Below, one piece after another: positions 1 to 9,635 of a stretch of 64,000 nucleotides of DNA. This DNA is from Candidatus Accumulibacter propinquus (GTDB taxonomy: Bacteria; Pseudomonadota; Gammaproteobacteria; Burkholderiales; Rhodocyclaceae), in assembly GCA_016714935.1 (NCBI GenBank), contig JADKBU010000018.1:1-64000 (forward strand), given 5' to 3'. Below the pieces are notes generated by a model that did not search any database, was not told the DNA's origin, and saw nothing but the letters and a program-made list of their open reading frames with translations. The position numbers and the translations under genes were made by a program. Numbering within the stretch: the stretch's first letter is position 1; every line of letters starts with the position of its first letter.

Positions 1-714
1 CACCTGGTCGTCGGTGGTCTGCCGCAGGTAGTAGCCGGTCAGGTCCGACGGCCCACGGCCCGAAGTGCCACGACCGATAGTCCATGTGGACCCTTGTGCC
101 CGACTGATAGTCGGTGTCGAGGTTCTGGTCTTGAGGTTGTAGATCAGCTTGGCGGATGCCTGAAACCACCTTGGTTCAGGTAGGTAGAAGCGAAGATCGG
201 CTCGAAGCTGTAGAAGTTGGCCCCGATGCTGTCGGTGGGGTTACTTTTGCTGTACTTGCTTTGCGGGTAGGTAGATGTCGACACCGACGGTCAGGTGCCA
301 GTCCGGCGGGAAATGCCAGCCGATGATCAGCGGGTCAATGACGATGTCGCCAAGGCCGAAGACGCTGCCGTTGCCGATACCCGGAAACGGTGGCATTCGC
401 TGGGAGACGAGCGGTACGATCGCATGCACCGCCCAGCCACCACCAAAGACCTTCTGATTGCGACGTGGATGAAGCGTGAGAGCCTCGAAAGTGGCACCGA
501 CGTTCAGCCTTCGGAACCTTGTGGCCATCGTTGTCGCGATAGTCACCCTGGTAATAGCCGAGGTAGTTGATGAAGAAGTTGCCGGGTAGCGGCAGCGCGC
601 CGGACATGAAAGCCTCGATCCGTTCGGATATTGGTCAGGCCCTCTGGCGAGGACCGGGTGCCGGCGAGCAGGGCCGCACCGCCAGGAAGCACGAATGCTT
701 TGCACGGTGTTCAT
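1..714 (-). pseudogene. SphA/Phenol_MetA_deg-family outer-membrane protein, frameshifted, 3' end off the window
   Basis: The reading starts at ATG 714 behind a GGGAGAAG ribosome site and runs leftwards off the window. Three frames must be joined to recover one protein. One frame (about 607-530) gives the family-typical start of a barrel protein, with MSGALPLPGNFFINYLGYYQ. The next (about 500-241) gives GGWAVHAIVPLV, an FGLGDIVIDP motif and a periodic hydrophobic pattern. The segment 240-1 gives a third piece with SIGANFYSFEPIF and DLTGYYLRQ. The family (annotated as phenol MetA-pathway or SphA-like transport protein) forms outer-membrane beta-barrels of uncertain substrate. At least three indels are needed in 700 nt, so sequencing error is as likely as decay. 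It sits directly behind the dehydratase gene and was probably in its operon. Confidence 0.6.
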
Positions 715-734
715 TGGTTTTCTTCTCCCTTGTT

Positions 735-2305
735 GGTACGGCAGCGGCAATGATAGCTTGTCCTGTGGTGAGCAGCCAGCATCACAACAGCGGCCTGGTT
801 GTCGATTGCGGGTGATCGGGCGCGCGTCATCGTGCAGTACGCCCCGGTCAAGCAGCCGTTCGACCAGTTCGACCTTGTTGCCCAGCGGGCAGTGGCGCCA
901 GATCTCCTGCTTCAATGCCGCTGGCGAGCCGCCATGCAGGCTGATCAACGAATACCAGCCAACCTGGTACGACGCGCTCAGGTCTTCGAGGAAACGGGCG
1001 ACCTCGATCCGCTTGTCGTAGGGGCACCATCGGGTTGACGCAAGACTCCGGCGAGGGTCGCCGAGGTCGCCGGGTTGTGGTCTTCATCGGGACCGGGTAG
1101 GCCACGATCAACCCCCGACACTTCGTGTGCCAGACGATGTATGTCGTAAATCGGTGGAGAGCAGAAGTTTGCCGATATTGGCAAACACCGGTTCGGGCAT
1201 GAAGCTGCCGCTGTGCTCGTCCCCGGTGCCGTATACGCTGGCTGCGACACCACAGGCGAAGAAGCCTCGGTGATCTTGATCAATTCGATCATTGGTTCGC
1301 GCAGGCTGGCTTTCCGGCCCGGATCGAGCCGTTGGCCTCGCACATCAGGGCGCCGGCACCGATCAGCAGGTCGCCGAAGCCGGCTCTGGCGATGCAGCTA
1401 TGGCGATGATGCGGCATAGTTGTAGGTCACTGCTCCGGAATGCTCCCACCGCCGGCAAAAAACCCGTTCCCAAGGTACGAAAACGCGCTCGAAGATCAGC
1501 ACCGCGCGTCGATTGTCCATAGCGCCGCGAGAACAGGGCGGCGCCGTGTTCGAGCTTTTCTTCCTGGCGCCCTGCCGGGCGGGCAACCATCGTCAGGCCC
1601 GGCGCATCGACCGGCACCGCGCAGCACACGGCGAAATCGGCGTCGGCCGCGTCCATGTTGCGGCTCGGCATGACCAGAATTTCGTGCATGTACGGTGCGC
1701 CGGTGACGATGGCCTTGGTCCCCGAGATCACGAGTCCGGGCGCGCTGCGTCGCGACGATGCACGTAGGTGTCCGGGTTGGCTTGCTGATGAGGACGCTTC
1801 GAACGGTCGCCTTGGCGTCGGTCCTGGCGATTCCCAGAGCCAGATCGCGTGCCTGTACGTCTTCGAGGTAAGCCGCGAAGCGAGCCCGATGTTCGTTGCT
1901 GCCACACGCATCGTCGATCCTGGCGCTGACCTGGTGGATCGCGTTCAGCGCATCGTGTGCCAGATAGCGTTGCGCGCAGCCGGTCTCCTGACACAGGAGG
2001 CGCACCGCCTCGAGCTTGTTCAGCAGATCGCCTGATGACTCGTTGATGTGCAGCATGCGATTGACCGTCCGCTGGCTGTTCGCCTGGACTGCGGTCATCA
2101 GCGGCGATTTCGCGGGATCAAGCGCGAAATCATAGGTCACTGACAGTGCATTGATTCCCGGCTGCAGCGCCGGGGTATCAACAACCGGGCCGATCAACTC
2201 GCCGTCGACATAGATCCTGGGGCTGTACCGGCGCAGGGATTCGCGGTATTCGGCGCCATTCATCAGCCTGTCGGTCGGCCGCTGCCGGGATTGCGTGCTG
2301 GTCAT
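735..2305 (-). pseudogene. 4-hydroxybutyryl-CoA dehydratase / 4-hydroxyphenylacetate 3-hydroxylase family, multiply frameshifted
   Basis: The start is ATG 2305 with a perfect GAGGAG site. The first 170 codons read cleanly (RLMNGAEYRESL, YVDGELIGPVVD, CQETGCAQRYLAHDALNAI), then the protein continues in other frames: ISGTKAIVTGAPYMHEILVMP and FAVPVDAPG-like text near 1750-1600, VFVPWERVF near 1480, HEVSGVDRGL near 1110, and the C-terminal SLHGGSPAALKQEI, GNKVELVERLLDRGVL and QPGRCCDAGC near 945-760. These are signatures of the flavin plus [4Fe-4S] 4-hydroxybutyryl-CoA dehydratase / vinylacetyl-CoA isomerase family; the paired cysteines in CQETGC could be cluster ligands. The enzyme converts 4-hydroxybutyryl-CoA to crotonyl-CoA, which feeds C4 and PHA metabolism. 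At least four indels are needed. The exact stop codon cannot be fixed. The hydroxylase subfamily cannot be excluded. Confidence 0.65.
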
Positions 2306-2421
2306 CGTCGCTCCTCGTTGGCTCGACGGAACGGTGTTCAATCGAGGCGACAAGCGTGAAATCGGGGCAGCGAAAAGTCAAGCGTAGCGAGATCCCGGGG
2401 TTGGGGCCGAGACCCCGGAGG

Positions 2422-4260
2422 CTAAGCTTCGCGCGCGGCCCTGCGGCGTTCGTTGTCGGTCAGCAGGCGCTTGCGGATGCGGAGGTTCTTGGGGGTGATC
2501 TCGACCAGTTCGTCGTCGTCGATGAACTCGACGGCCGACTCCAGCGTCAGCGCCACCGGCGGCACCAGGCGCACCGCTTCGTCGGTTCCCGAGGCACGCA
2601 CGTTGGTCAGTTGCTTGCCCTTGATCGGATTGACGACCAGGTCGTTCTCGCGGCTGTGGATGCCGATCACCATGCCTTCGTAGAGCTTGTCGCCGGGCAC
2701 GGTGAACATGCGGCCTCGGTCCCTGCAGCTTCCACAGGAATAGGCCACCGCTTCGCCCCTTCTCGCCGGAAATCAGCACGCCATTGCGGCGGCCTGGGAT
2801 GTCGCCCTTGAGCGGCGCATACCGTCGAAAACGTGGCTCATCAGTCCGGTGCCACGCGTCAGGTTCAGGAACTCCCCTGAAAACCGACTGACCGCGGGCC
2901 GGGATACGGTACTCAAGACGAACGCGGCCGCGGCCGTCCGAAGACATGTCCTGAAGGTCGCGACGACGATAGCCCAGGGCTTCCATTATTGCGCCCTGGT
3001 GCGACTCGTCGACGTCGAGGGTCAGCATTTCGTAGGTTTCGCATTCCTCGCCGTCGATTTCCTTGACGATCACGCGCGGGCGGCCGACCGCCAGTTCATA
3101 GCCCTCGCGGCGCATGGTTTCGAGAAGGATCGTCAGATGCAGTTCACCGCGGCCGGAAACGAGGAAGCTGTCGGTCTCGGCAGTTTCTTCGACGCGTAAC
3201 GCCATATTGGTCAGCAGTTCCTTGCGCAGGCGCTCGCCAATCTGGCGGCTGGTGACGAACTTGCCTTCGGTACCGGCGTATGGTGAGTTATTGACCATGA
3301 AGGTCATGTTCAGCGTCGGCTCGTCGATGCGCAGCATCGGCAGCGCTTCCGGCTTTTCGGTATCGGTGATCGTGCAGCCGATAGAAAGATCCTCGATCCC
3401 TGTGACCAGGACGATGTCGCCGGCGACCGCCTCGTCCAGCGGTACCCGTTCAAGACCACGGAAACCGAACACTTGACCGACCTTGGCGGTTTTCGGAGCA
3501 CCATGCTCGAACTTGCCATTGGCGTCCGCCTGGCCATACATCACGATCACCTGCTGGGCTGGTTTGAGGCGCCCGCGCTGCACGCGGCCAATGCCGATGC
3601 GTCCGACGTAGCTCGAGTAGTCGAGGGCCGAAATCTGCAGTTGTAGCGGGCCATCGATCTCGTCTGCGTGCGGCGGCGAGACGTGCCGGAGAATCGTTTC
3701 GAACATCGGCCGCATGTCCGGCGAGGGCTTGGACAAATCCAGTGTCGCGTAGCCGTTGATCGCGGATGCGTAAATTACCGGGAAGTCCATCTGCTCATCG
3801 TTTGCCCCGAGCTTGTCGAAGAGGTCGAAGGTGTGGTCAACGACCCAATCCGGTCGGGCACCGTCACGGTCAATCTTGTTGACCACCACGATCGGCTTCA
3901 GACCAAGGGCGAGGGCTTTCTTGTGACAAAGCGGGTCTGTGGCATCGGTCCTTCAACCGCGTCGACCAGCAACAGGACGCCATCGACCATCGACAGCACA
4001 CGCTCTACCTCCCCGCCGAAGTCGGCGTGTCCCGGCGTGTCGACGATGTTGATATGGACACCCGCATAGTCGACTGCAAGATTCTTGGCCAGGATGGTGA
4101 TGCCTCGTTCTTTTTCCAGTTCGTTCGAGTCCATCATCCGCTCGGTGATGTGCTGGTGAGCGGAGAAGCTGCCAGCCTGAACCAGTAGCTTGTCCACCAG
4201 GGTGGTCTTGCCATGGTCGACGTGGGCGATGATGGCGATGTTGCGGACGGCACGGGACAT
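2422..4260 (-). pseudogene. typA: Ribosome-associated GTPase TypA/BipA, frameshifted (probably assembly indels)
   Basis: This is a translational GTPase of the EF-G-like family that acts on the ribosome in stress and cold adaptation. The N-terminal GTPase domain is textbook: P-loop AHVDHGKTTL, switch region ERGITILAKN, DTPGHADFGGEVERV, then NKIDRDGARPDWVVD in a second frame. The middle (FVTSRQIGERLRKEL, SGRGELHLTILLETMRREGYEL) and the C-terminal domain (VIGIHSRENDLVVNPIKGKQLTN, FIDDDELVEITP, RIRKR) are all present. The span is 1839 nt, exactly 613 codons and the normal family length, yet frames change near 3900, 2890, 2825, 2760 and 2715. Net-zero compensating indels in a highly conserved gene point to sequence errors. 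ATG 4260 starts at the expected N-terminus MSRAVRNIAIIAH. Confidence 0.9.
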
Positions 4261-4389
4261 GTAGTGTCAAGCCTTTGAACAAGGGGCGCTATTCTAGCAC
4301 AGGCAGGCTGCGCCTGTTGCACCGCAAAACAGCCTGGCGCTGGCCTGCGCCCATTGCCGTGAAAACCCGACCTTGGCGGCCTGAAAAAA

Positions 4390-4776
4390 TCAGGGTTGTT
4401 GGTTACGCAGGAAATCGGCGGTGTTGAAAAAGGAGAGCATCAATTGCTCGCGTAGCTGCTCTTCGATACCGACGGACTCCATCGCCAGAACCATGCACGC
4501 GACCCACTGGTCACGCTCGCTTTCACCGATGGCAAAGGGCAGATGACGGCGGCGCAGCATCGGATGACCGATGTTCTCGACATAGAGGTCGGGCCCGCCG
4601 AGCCAGCCCGAAAGGAACATGTACAGTTTGTCCTGCGAGGACTGCAACTCGACCGGGTGCAGGGCACGAATCGTGGCGAACTGGGGAACGCTGTCCATCA
4701 GCTCGTAGAAGCGATTGCAAAGCCTGGCCAGCGTGCTTTCGCCACCGATCAGTTGGTAAGGAGTTTGCTGCTGCAT
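4390..4776 (-). CDS. Group II truncated hemoglobin
   Basis: 128 residues, the usual size of a 2-over-2 globin. The N-terminus (YQLIGGESTLARLCNRFYELMDSV) matches the A/B/E helix start of group II trHbs. The motif SQDKLYMFLSGWLGGPDLYVE holds the region before the proximal side. HPMLRRRHLPF contains the proximal histidine, and IGESERDQWVACM covers the G helix with its conserved Trp. Such haem proteins bind O2 or NO and are commonly linked to oxygen delivery or nitrosative-stress protection in the cytosol. That would suit an organism that also carries nitrate reductase genes in this window. It lies 130 nt upstream of typA on the same strand and may be separately transcribed. An AGGAG-like site precedes ATG 4776. 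Confidence 0.9.
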   Translation of the reverse strand: MQQQTPYQLIGGESTLARLCNRFYELMDSVPQFATIRALHPVELQSSQDKLYMFLSGWLGGPDLYVENIGHPMLRRRHLPFAIGESERDQWVACMVLAMESVGIEEQLREQLMLSFFNTADFLRNQQP

Positions 4777-5032
4777 GGCTGTTCGGGCGCTCCTGACGTG
4801 AAGGTGGAAACCGCTGGAGTGGTGTGTCTGTGCCGGGAAAACGCGTGCGGTTTCCCAGATCGGGGTGGAATGGCGTGTTGCCGACCGTTAGCCCAAGCGC
4901 TGAATTCTACCTGCAGCCCTTTCGACGTGCGCAGATCCTGTGGTCTGCATGAAGGTAAAATCGATCGCCAGTGTAGCCAGTGCACACTCCGACAGTTGAT
5001 GCTGCGCTGCAGCATGAGCGCTTGACACGAAC

Positions 5033-5060
5033 TTGACAATCTCCAATCGCGGACTACAAT
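5033..5060 (+). promoter_or_regulatory. Strong sigma70 promoter
   Basis: A consensus TTGACA at 5033-5038 and TACAAT at 5055-5060 are separated by 16 nt. Transcription would start near 5067, about 235 nt before the start codon of the next plus-strand gene. The rest of the 4777-5301 gap has no credible gene; it holds this promoter and the leader described next. Confidence 0.6.
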
Positions 5061-5066
5061 CGAGTT

Positions 5067-5226
5067 TTCGCTGCGGCGCAGCAATCGGGATCCGAACGCA
5101 CAGGCTGAAGCTGCTGTCGTACGGTTGCCTTTCCCGAATCGCCACGTTGGGCTGGCATCGGTGTCCGGAGTACGGGCTTCTCCCGTCTGCCGGTGGCGTC
5201 GATCGGGGCTCTGTTCGCAGCGCAGG
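5067..5226 (+). ncRNA. Candidate structured leader or small RNA
   Basis: The stretch starting at the predicted transcription start has a 5' segment CGCTGCG (5071-5077) complementary to CGCAGCG (5216-5222), which would close an RNA of about 150 nt. Several further G/C-rich complementary blocks lie inside. No known RNA family is recognised. A 6S-like RNA was considered but not supported. It may simply be a long 5' leader for the gene at 5302. Confidence 0.2.
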
Positions 5227-5301
5227 AATTGCCAGAAACGGGGCCGCGGCGCACACTGCTGTACCTTTCCAGTTGGCAAAGGCATTTAAGAGGGTATTCA
5301 G

Positions 5302-5577
5302 ATGACCGAAACGATTGTTGCTTATCTGCGGGCGCATGCGGAGCAACTCGATGTCGACATGGCCGAGGCGCTCAACATTCCGATCGCCGAGCTACGTGAT
5401 CAGGTCGCCCGGCTCGCCGCGTCCGGGGACGTGATCTGCTGCAGGGTAACCCGCTTCATTGAAGGCCGAAAGATCGAAGGTGTCAGCTGCCGTCTGTCCT
5501 GTGACCCACCGACACCGGCGCGTGGGCGGAAGCCGGGCGTGAAAAAGGATGATGATTCGGAAACCGGTCTGTTTTGA
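5302..5577 (+). CDS. Small winged-helix-like protein of unknown function
   Basis: 91 residues. The first 60 have the look of a small winged helix: an N-terminal helix (TETIVAYLRAHAEQLDVDMAEAL), a second helix after NIPIAELRDQVARLAASGDV, and a short beta wing ICCRVTRFIEGRKIEG. The tail is basic then acidic (ARGRKPGVKKDDDSE). The double Cys and the short wing are conserved-looking but give no function. It could be a DNA-binding regulator. It is the only plus-strand gene among minus-strand neighbours. A purine-rich AAGAGGG lies 9 nt before ATG 5302, and a strong promoter lies about 240 nt upstream. Confidence 0.75.
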   Translation: MTETIVAYLRAHAEQLDVDMAEALNIPIAELRDQVARLAASGDVICCRVTRFIEGRKIEGVSCRLSCDPPTPARGRKPGVKKDDDSETGLF

Positions 5578-5676
5578 GCGGGCGAGGGCGCCGGTAGCGA
5601 GACCGCGACACCCCGAGTACCGGCCTGACATTGTCGCGTGGTGACGGCCCGGGCGCAGATCGGAAATGCTGCGTCG

Positions 5677-7117
5677 CTATCTGAGCAGATGCAGGTTGAA
5701 GTGGCCCTTGATGAACTCCTGGAATTTTCCGACACCCTTCAAGGCGATTTGCAGCCTGCCAAGTTCCATCATGTTGAGCCGCTCGATCTGGATGTAGTTG
5801 TCCGGCTTGCGGCCCTCGCGCACGGCTTCCACCTGTCCGCGCAGGCGCATCAGGACCAGGAAGTCGAAGCTCTCGGCGATCGTCGCGGCCATCTTCTTGT
5901 TCACCACCTTGTCCCTGACCAGGGCTTCAAGTCGTTGATGGGTACTGCCTTCGAGCTTGCCGGCCTGAATGGCCAGTGCCTTGACGCCCTCGGATAGGGC
6001 AAAAATGCCGGCCTTCTTGATTTCCAGCATTCCCGAGTGTTCGCCGTCCTTCTCGCCCTTGATCTTGCCGAACCAGCCGATCGGGGGGACAAAGCGCAAG
6101 GTGTTCTCGACCATGCGCATCAGGAACAACTTGTCTCGCTGCACGTGCTGGTACAACTGCGCCTTCAGTTCCTGCTCGAAGGAGGGGTCGCCGTAGATGG
6201 TACGGATGTCCACGAACGTGCCGCAGCTCAGAACGTGGTTCGGTGTCGGGGCCTGTATCCAGCGGTCGAGCTGGTCTGTCCATTTGCCGAGGCTGCGTCG
6301 CCACTCCTTGTTGTTGGCCATGATGCCGCCGGAACAGGGGGGGACGCCGATGGCCACCAGGGAGTCAATCAGGACCTGCGAAAAATCTTCGATCTGCCGG
6401 ATTTCGTCGGGGCCGAGTTCGTCGCCGTAAACAATGGCATTGTCCTGGTCGGTGAGCAGTGTCTGCTCGCCGCGTCCCTCGCTGCCGAGCACGACAAAAG
6501 CGAAGCGCGTGGGCAATCTCGGCAAAGCGATCCTGGCGCATCAGGGCAATCAGGCGCAATAGAATCTGATCGTTCAAATGCGCAATCATGCGCACCACAT
6601 CGCGGGTCTTCGTGCCTGTGCCGCTGAGGTGCAGCACCAGGCTCTGGATACGCGAGTACACGGCTTTCAACTCTTCGAAATCACGTGTCCTCTCGATGTC
6701 GAGGACCAGTTGATGCGGTGAATGCGCCTGCAGACGGATGATGTCGCTGTCGGTAATGATGCCCGAGAGTTTGCCCTGTTCATCGACCACCGCCAGGCGA
6801 TGGATCCGCTCGCGCGACATCCGGTAGAGCGCTTCGTACAGCAGATCCTCTTCGCCGATCACCGACAGCGGGCTGTTCATGATCGTCCGCACGACGAGCC
6901 GGGACGGGTCGGTACCGGCAGCAACGACCTTGTTGCGCAGGTCACGGTCAGTCATGATGCCGCTGGGCAGCGAGTTCTCGCAGACCACGACGCTGGAAAT
7001 GTTCTTGGCACGCATGATCCTGACGACGTCTACCAAGGCATCATCAGGTCCGCAGGTGACCACCGTGCGCTGGCAGAAATCCTTGACCGGGCGAAAGAAC
7101 TGACCTTCTTCGGCCAT
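5677..7117 (-). pseudogene. CBS-domain / DUF294 nucleotidyltransferase-like signalling protein, one frameshift
   Basis: Two CBS motifs come first (residues about 10-130: VTCGPDDALVDVVRIMRAKNISSVVV and PLSVIGEEDLLYEALYRMSRERIHRLAVV), then a helical linker. A DUF294 nucleotidyltransferase-like core follows with GSEGRGEQTLLTDQDNAIVY, the GS..R..Q...D.D motif of this superfamily. A DUF294_C helical domain finishes the protein. CBS pairs usually sense adenine nucleotides, and GlnD-like domains of this type occur in cytosolic regulatory proteins. The start is ATG 7117 with an AAGGAG site. The frame changes once near 6500-6525, between ALRF and FVVLGSEGR. The domain order and the short gap argue for a single-base error in one gene rather than two genes. 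Confidence 0.8.
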
Positions 7118-7168
7118 CACTGGTTACTCCTTGCTTGTTCGACAATGGACTGGCTCTGCCTGGCGCCT

Positions 7169-7315
7169 GGGGGGGGGGGGGGGCGAGGCGAAGAAGGAGG
7201 GGAGGGGGGAGGAAAGGAAAGAAGGGGGGGGAGGGGGGAAGGGGGGGGAGGAGGGGGGGGGGGGAAGGGGGGGGGGGGGGGGGGGGGGGGGCGAGAGGAG
7301 AGACGGGGGAGAGAA
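7169..7315. repeat. Low-complexity poly-G / polypurine tract
   Basis: About 147 nt are almost entirely G and A on the plus strand. Runs of 15 G (7169-7183), 12 G (7253-7264) and 25 G (7267-7291) are separated by short A-containing spacers. It interrupts the 7118-7691 gap between the CBS/DUF294 gene and the small basic protein gene. No gene is recognised elsewhere in that gap. It could be a real triplex- or quadruplex-prone tract, but poly-G of this kind is also a known artefact of two-colour sequencing. Confidence 0.8.
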
Positions 7316-7691
7316 TGGCAAGGCGGCGGCAGGCGCATAATTGCGCGCGCGGGGCTGCAATAACGGGTCCTCGCGGGGCCTAGCATCGGCAGGCAGGTCC
7401 CGCGCGCCGATGCCGGTCACCGCCCGTGTGCAGTTCTTGAAGAAGCTGGCGCCCACAGGCCGTCAAATCACCATTCGTCGCGGGGTGCGGTGACTCCTCC
7501 CCATCGCCAAGCCGTGCATGAGGCCGACCCTGGATGATTGGCCAGCGTGGTTGCTGAAGCCGTATGTCAACTTCCACTGCCTGCGAAGAATTATCGCCAA
7601 TCCCTATCCCCATCCCCCCGTGCCGTGAAATAGCGCGTATGCTGGTTCTGGCCATCTGGCATGCAACCGTAGCAGCTTCAGGAGAACTTCC

Positions 7692-7829
7692 ATGGCCAAG
7701 AGTCAGTTACGCGGAAATCGCGAAGCCAAGAAACCAAAGCAACCCCAAAAACCCACGGCACCTGCAGCACCGTTCGGTGGCGGATCGTCGAGCGTCGGCT
7801 CACAGGCATCCGACGTCAGGAAGAAGTGA
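7692..7829 (+). CDS. Short basic hypothetical protein (45 aa)
   Basis: ATG 7692 has a strong AGGAGA site 6 nt upstream. The peptide starts MAKSQLRGNREAKKPKQPQK, is Lys/Arg/Pro-rich in its first half and Gly/Ser-rich in its second half, and ends in RKK. It is probably disordered and could bind nucleic acid. Short proteins beginning MAK.Q.RGNRE.KKPK are seen in many proteobacteria with no assigned role; that recollection is from general knowledge, not a search. The inverted repeat AAGCGGGGT (7834-7842) / ACCCCGCTT (7865-7873) just after the stop could act as a weak terminator, although no T run follows. Confidence 0.65.
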   Translation: MAKSQLRGNREAKKPKQPQKPTAPAAPFGGGSSSVGSQASDVRKK

Positions 7830-7992
7830 TCCAAAGCGGGGTCACGCTGCAGTGATGACGGCGAACCCCGCTTGATGCCGTGGCCGCCGTGCTGGTCAAG
7901 ATTTGCAGACATCGACCTCGACCAGCACTTTGATGGTCGAACGGTGCGCTGATGGTAGATAATGCCGGGAGAGCCCAATTCTGTGACCCCGC

Positions 7993-9618
7993 ATGTCTGC
8001 CATCGCGCATCCGCTGCCTTTCGCACCCTATTCGCAACGCTGCATTTATCGACGCCTGCCGGCAATCTGTCTGGCCATCGGGTTGTCCGGCAGCAACTTG
8101 TCGGCCGCGACCGACACACCGCTCTGGTTTGGTAACGAGCGGCCGAAGGCGGCCGCCCAGCAGGCTGTCGAACTGCTCAGCAAAGCCGCTGCCGACGGGC
8201 TGGAAGCCGGCGACTACAGTGTCGATCGCCTGCGCGGCGCTCTGGAAAGGAGCGGCAACGGGCAGCCTCTGGCGGCAGGCAGCCTGACAGCGCTGGATCA
8301 GGCATTGACGGTTGCCGTGCGGCGCTATCTCACTGACCTCCATTTCGGGCGTGTCGATCCGCGTCGGCTTGGCGTAGACTACAGTTCGGCGGGAGTGACC
8401 GATTTCACCCCCGATGCGCTGCTGAATTCAGCCATTGTCGACAACCGTTTTACGGAGGCCGCGCGTGGCGCGGCTCCCACCTGGCCGCAGTATGTGGCGG
8501 TCAGGGAGGCTCTGGCACGCTACCGGGAACTGACCGGCAACCCGGCCTGGCTGACAGCGCTGCCGCCGTTGCCCGCGGGAAAACTGTCCCCAGGGCAGAA
8601 ATACCCGGGTATTCCTGCCCTGACCCAGCGGTTGATCCTGCTCGCCGACTTGCCTGCCACCGCGACGCCGCCGCCCCGTTACGAGGGGCAACTCGTCGAG
8701 GGTGTGAAGTCATTCCAGGAACGGCATGGCATGACCCCGGATGGGATCATCGGCAAGGAAACCCTGGAGCAACTCAATGTTTCCCCGCCGACACGTGCCC
8801 GACAACTGGAACTGGCGTTGGAGCGGCTGCGCTGGACGCCGCTGCAGCAAGCGCGGCGTGGCATCGTGGTCAATATCCCGGAGTTCGCGCTGCGTGGCTA
8901 TGACGTTCGCGACGGCAGGATCGAGACGCGTGTGGCGATGCGGGTCATTGTTGGCGCTGCCCGCAAGACCCGTACCCCGCTGTTCGATTCCGAACTGCGT
9001 TTGATCGAGTTCAGCCCCTACTGGAACGTCCCACCATCGATCGCCAAGGGCGAAACCCTGCCGAGGCTGCGGCGCGACCCGGGCTATTTCAACCGCCAGG
9101 GCTTCGAATTCGTCGGTAGCGACGGCCGGGTCATTGAAGGCTTCTCCGAGGCCGATCTGGACGCGGTCCAGCGTGGCCAACTGCGTATCCGCCAGCGACC
9201 CGGGGCCAGCAATGCCCTTGGCGACATCAAGTTTGTGTTTCCCAACAAGGAGAACATTTACCTGCATCACACGCCCACCCTGCCACTCTTCAAGCGTGAT
9301 CGGCGCGATTTCAGTCACGGCTGCATTCGTGTCGAGGCGCCAGCGGCCCTGGCGAAGTTCGTTCTTGCCGATGAACCGGAATGGACCGAGGAGCGTATCG
9401 CACAGGCGATGCGCAAAGGCAAGTCCGCAACCATCCGCCTGAAGGAGCCTGTACCGGTGGTCCTCGGCTACAGTACTGCCACCGTCAGGGAGGGGCGGGT
9501 GTACTTCTTCCCGGATATCTACGGACACGACAAGATTCTCGACAATGCCTTGAGACAGCGATCGACTGCCGTCCAGGCCTCGAAGGAATCGAAAATTGCC
9601 GCAGAGTCTATCCCCTGA
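7993..9618 (+). CDS. L,D-transpeptidase with peptidoglycan-binding domain (YcbB/LdtD type)
   Basis: This periplasmic cell-wall enzyme forms 3-3 cross-links between stem peptides. 541 residues. A hydrophobic export segment (about residues 20-38) is followed by an N-terminal helical scaffold, a PG_binding_1 repeat (residues about 235-265, LVEGVKSFQERHGMTPDGIIG), and a YkuD catalytic domain with HHTP and SHGCIRV. His442 and Cys444 are the expected catalytic pair. Length and order match the YcbB/LdtD branch rather than the short ErfK-type enzymes. The M15-like DUF882 gene begins 17 nt after the stop, and this pairing (YcbB-YcbK) is also seen in enterobacteria. The ATG at 7993 lacks a convincing ribosome site, so a start somewhat downstream is possible. 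Confidence 0.93.
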   Translation: MSAIAHPLPFAPYSQRCIYRRLPAICLAIGLSGSNLSAATDTPLWFGNERPKAAAQQAVELLSKAAADGLEAGDYSVDRLRGALERSGNGQPLAAGSLTALDQALTVAVRRYLTDLHFGRVDPRRLGVDYSSAGVTDFTPDALLNSAIVDNRFTEAARGAAPTWPQYVAVREALARYRELTGNPAWLTALPPLPAGKLSPGQKYPGIPALTQRLILLADLPATATPPPRYEGQLVEGVKSFQERHGMTPDGIIGKETLEQLNVSPPTRARQLELALERLRWTPLQQARRGIVVNIPEFALRGYDVRDGRIETRVAMRVIVGAARKTRTPLFDSELRLIEFSPYWNVPPSIAKGETLPRLRRDPGYFNRQGFEFVGSDGRVIEGFSEADLDAVQRGQLRIRQRPGASNALGDIKFVFPNKENIYLHHTPTLPLFKRDRRDFSHGCIRVEAPAALAKFVLADEPEWTEERIAQAMRKGKSATIRLKEPVPVVLGYSTATVREGRVYFFPDIYGHDKILDNALRQRSTAVQASKESKIAAESIP

Positions 9619-9635
9619 GTCTGGAAAAACATCTC

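Noticed and set aside
5067..5226. 6S RNA or SRP RNA
   Set aside because: None of the conserved core sequences is convincing; only a closing stem is visible.
7380..7655. Minus-strand 91-aa open frame next to the poly-G tract
   Set aside because: No start context, no family match and adjacent to a likely artefact.
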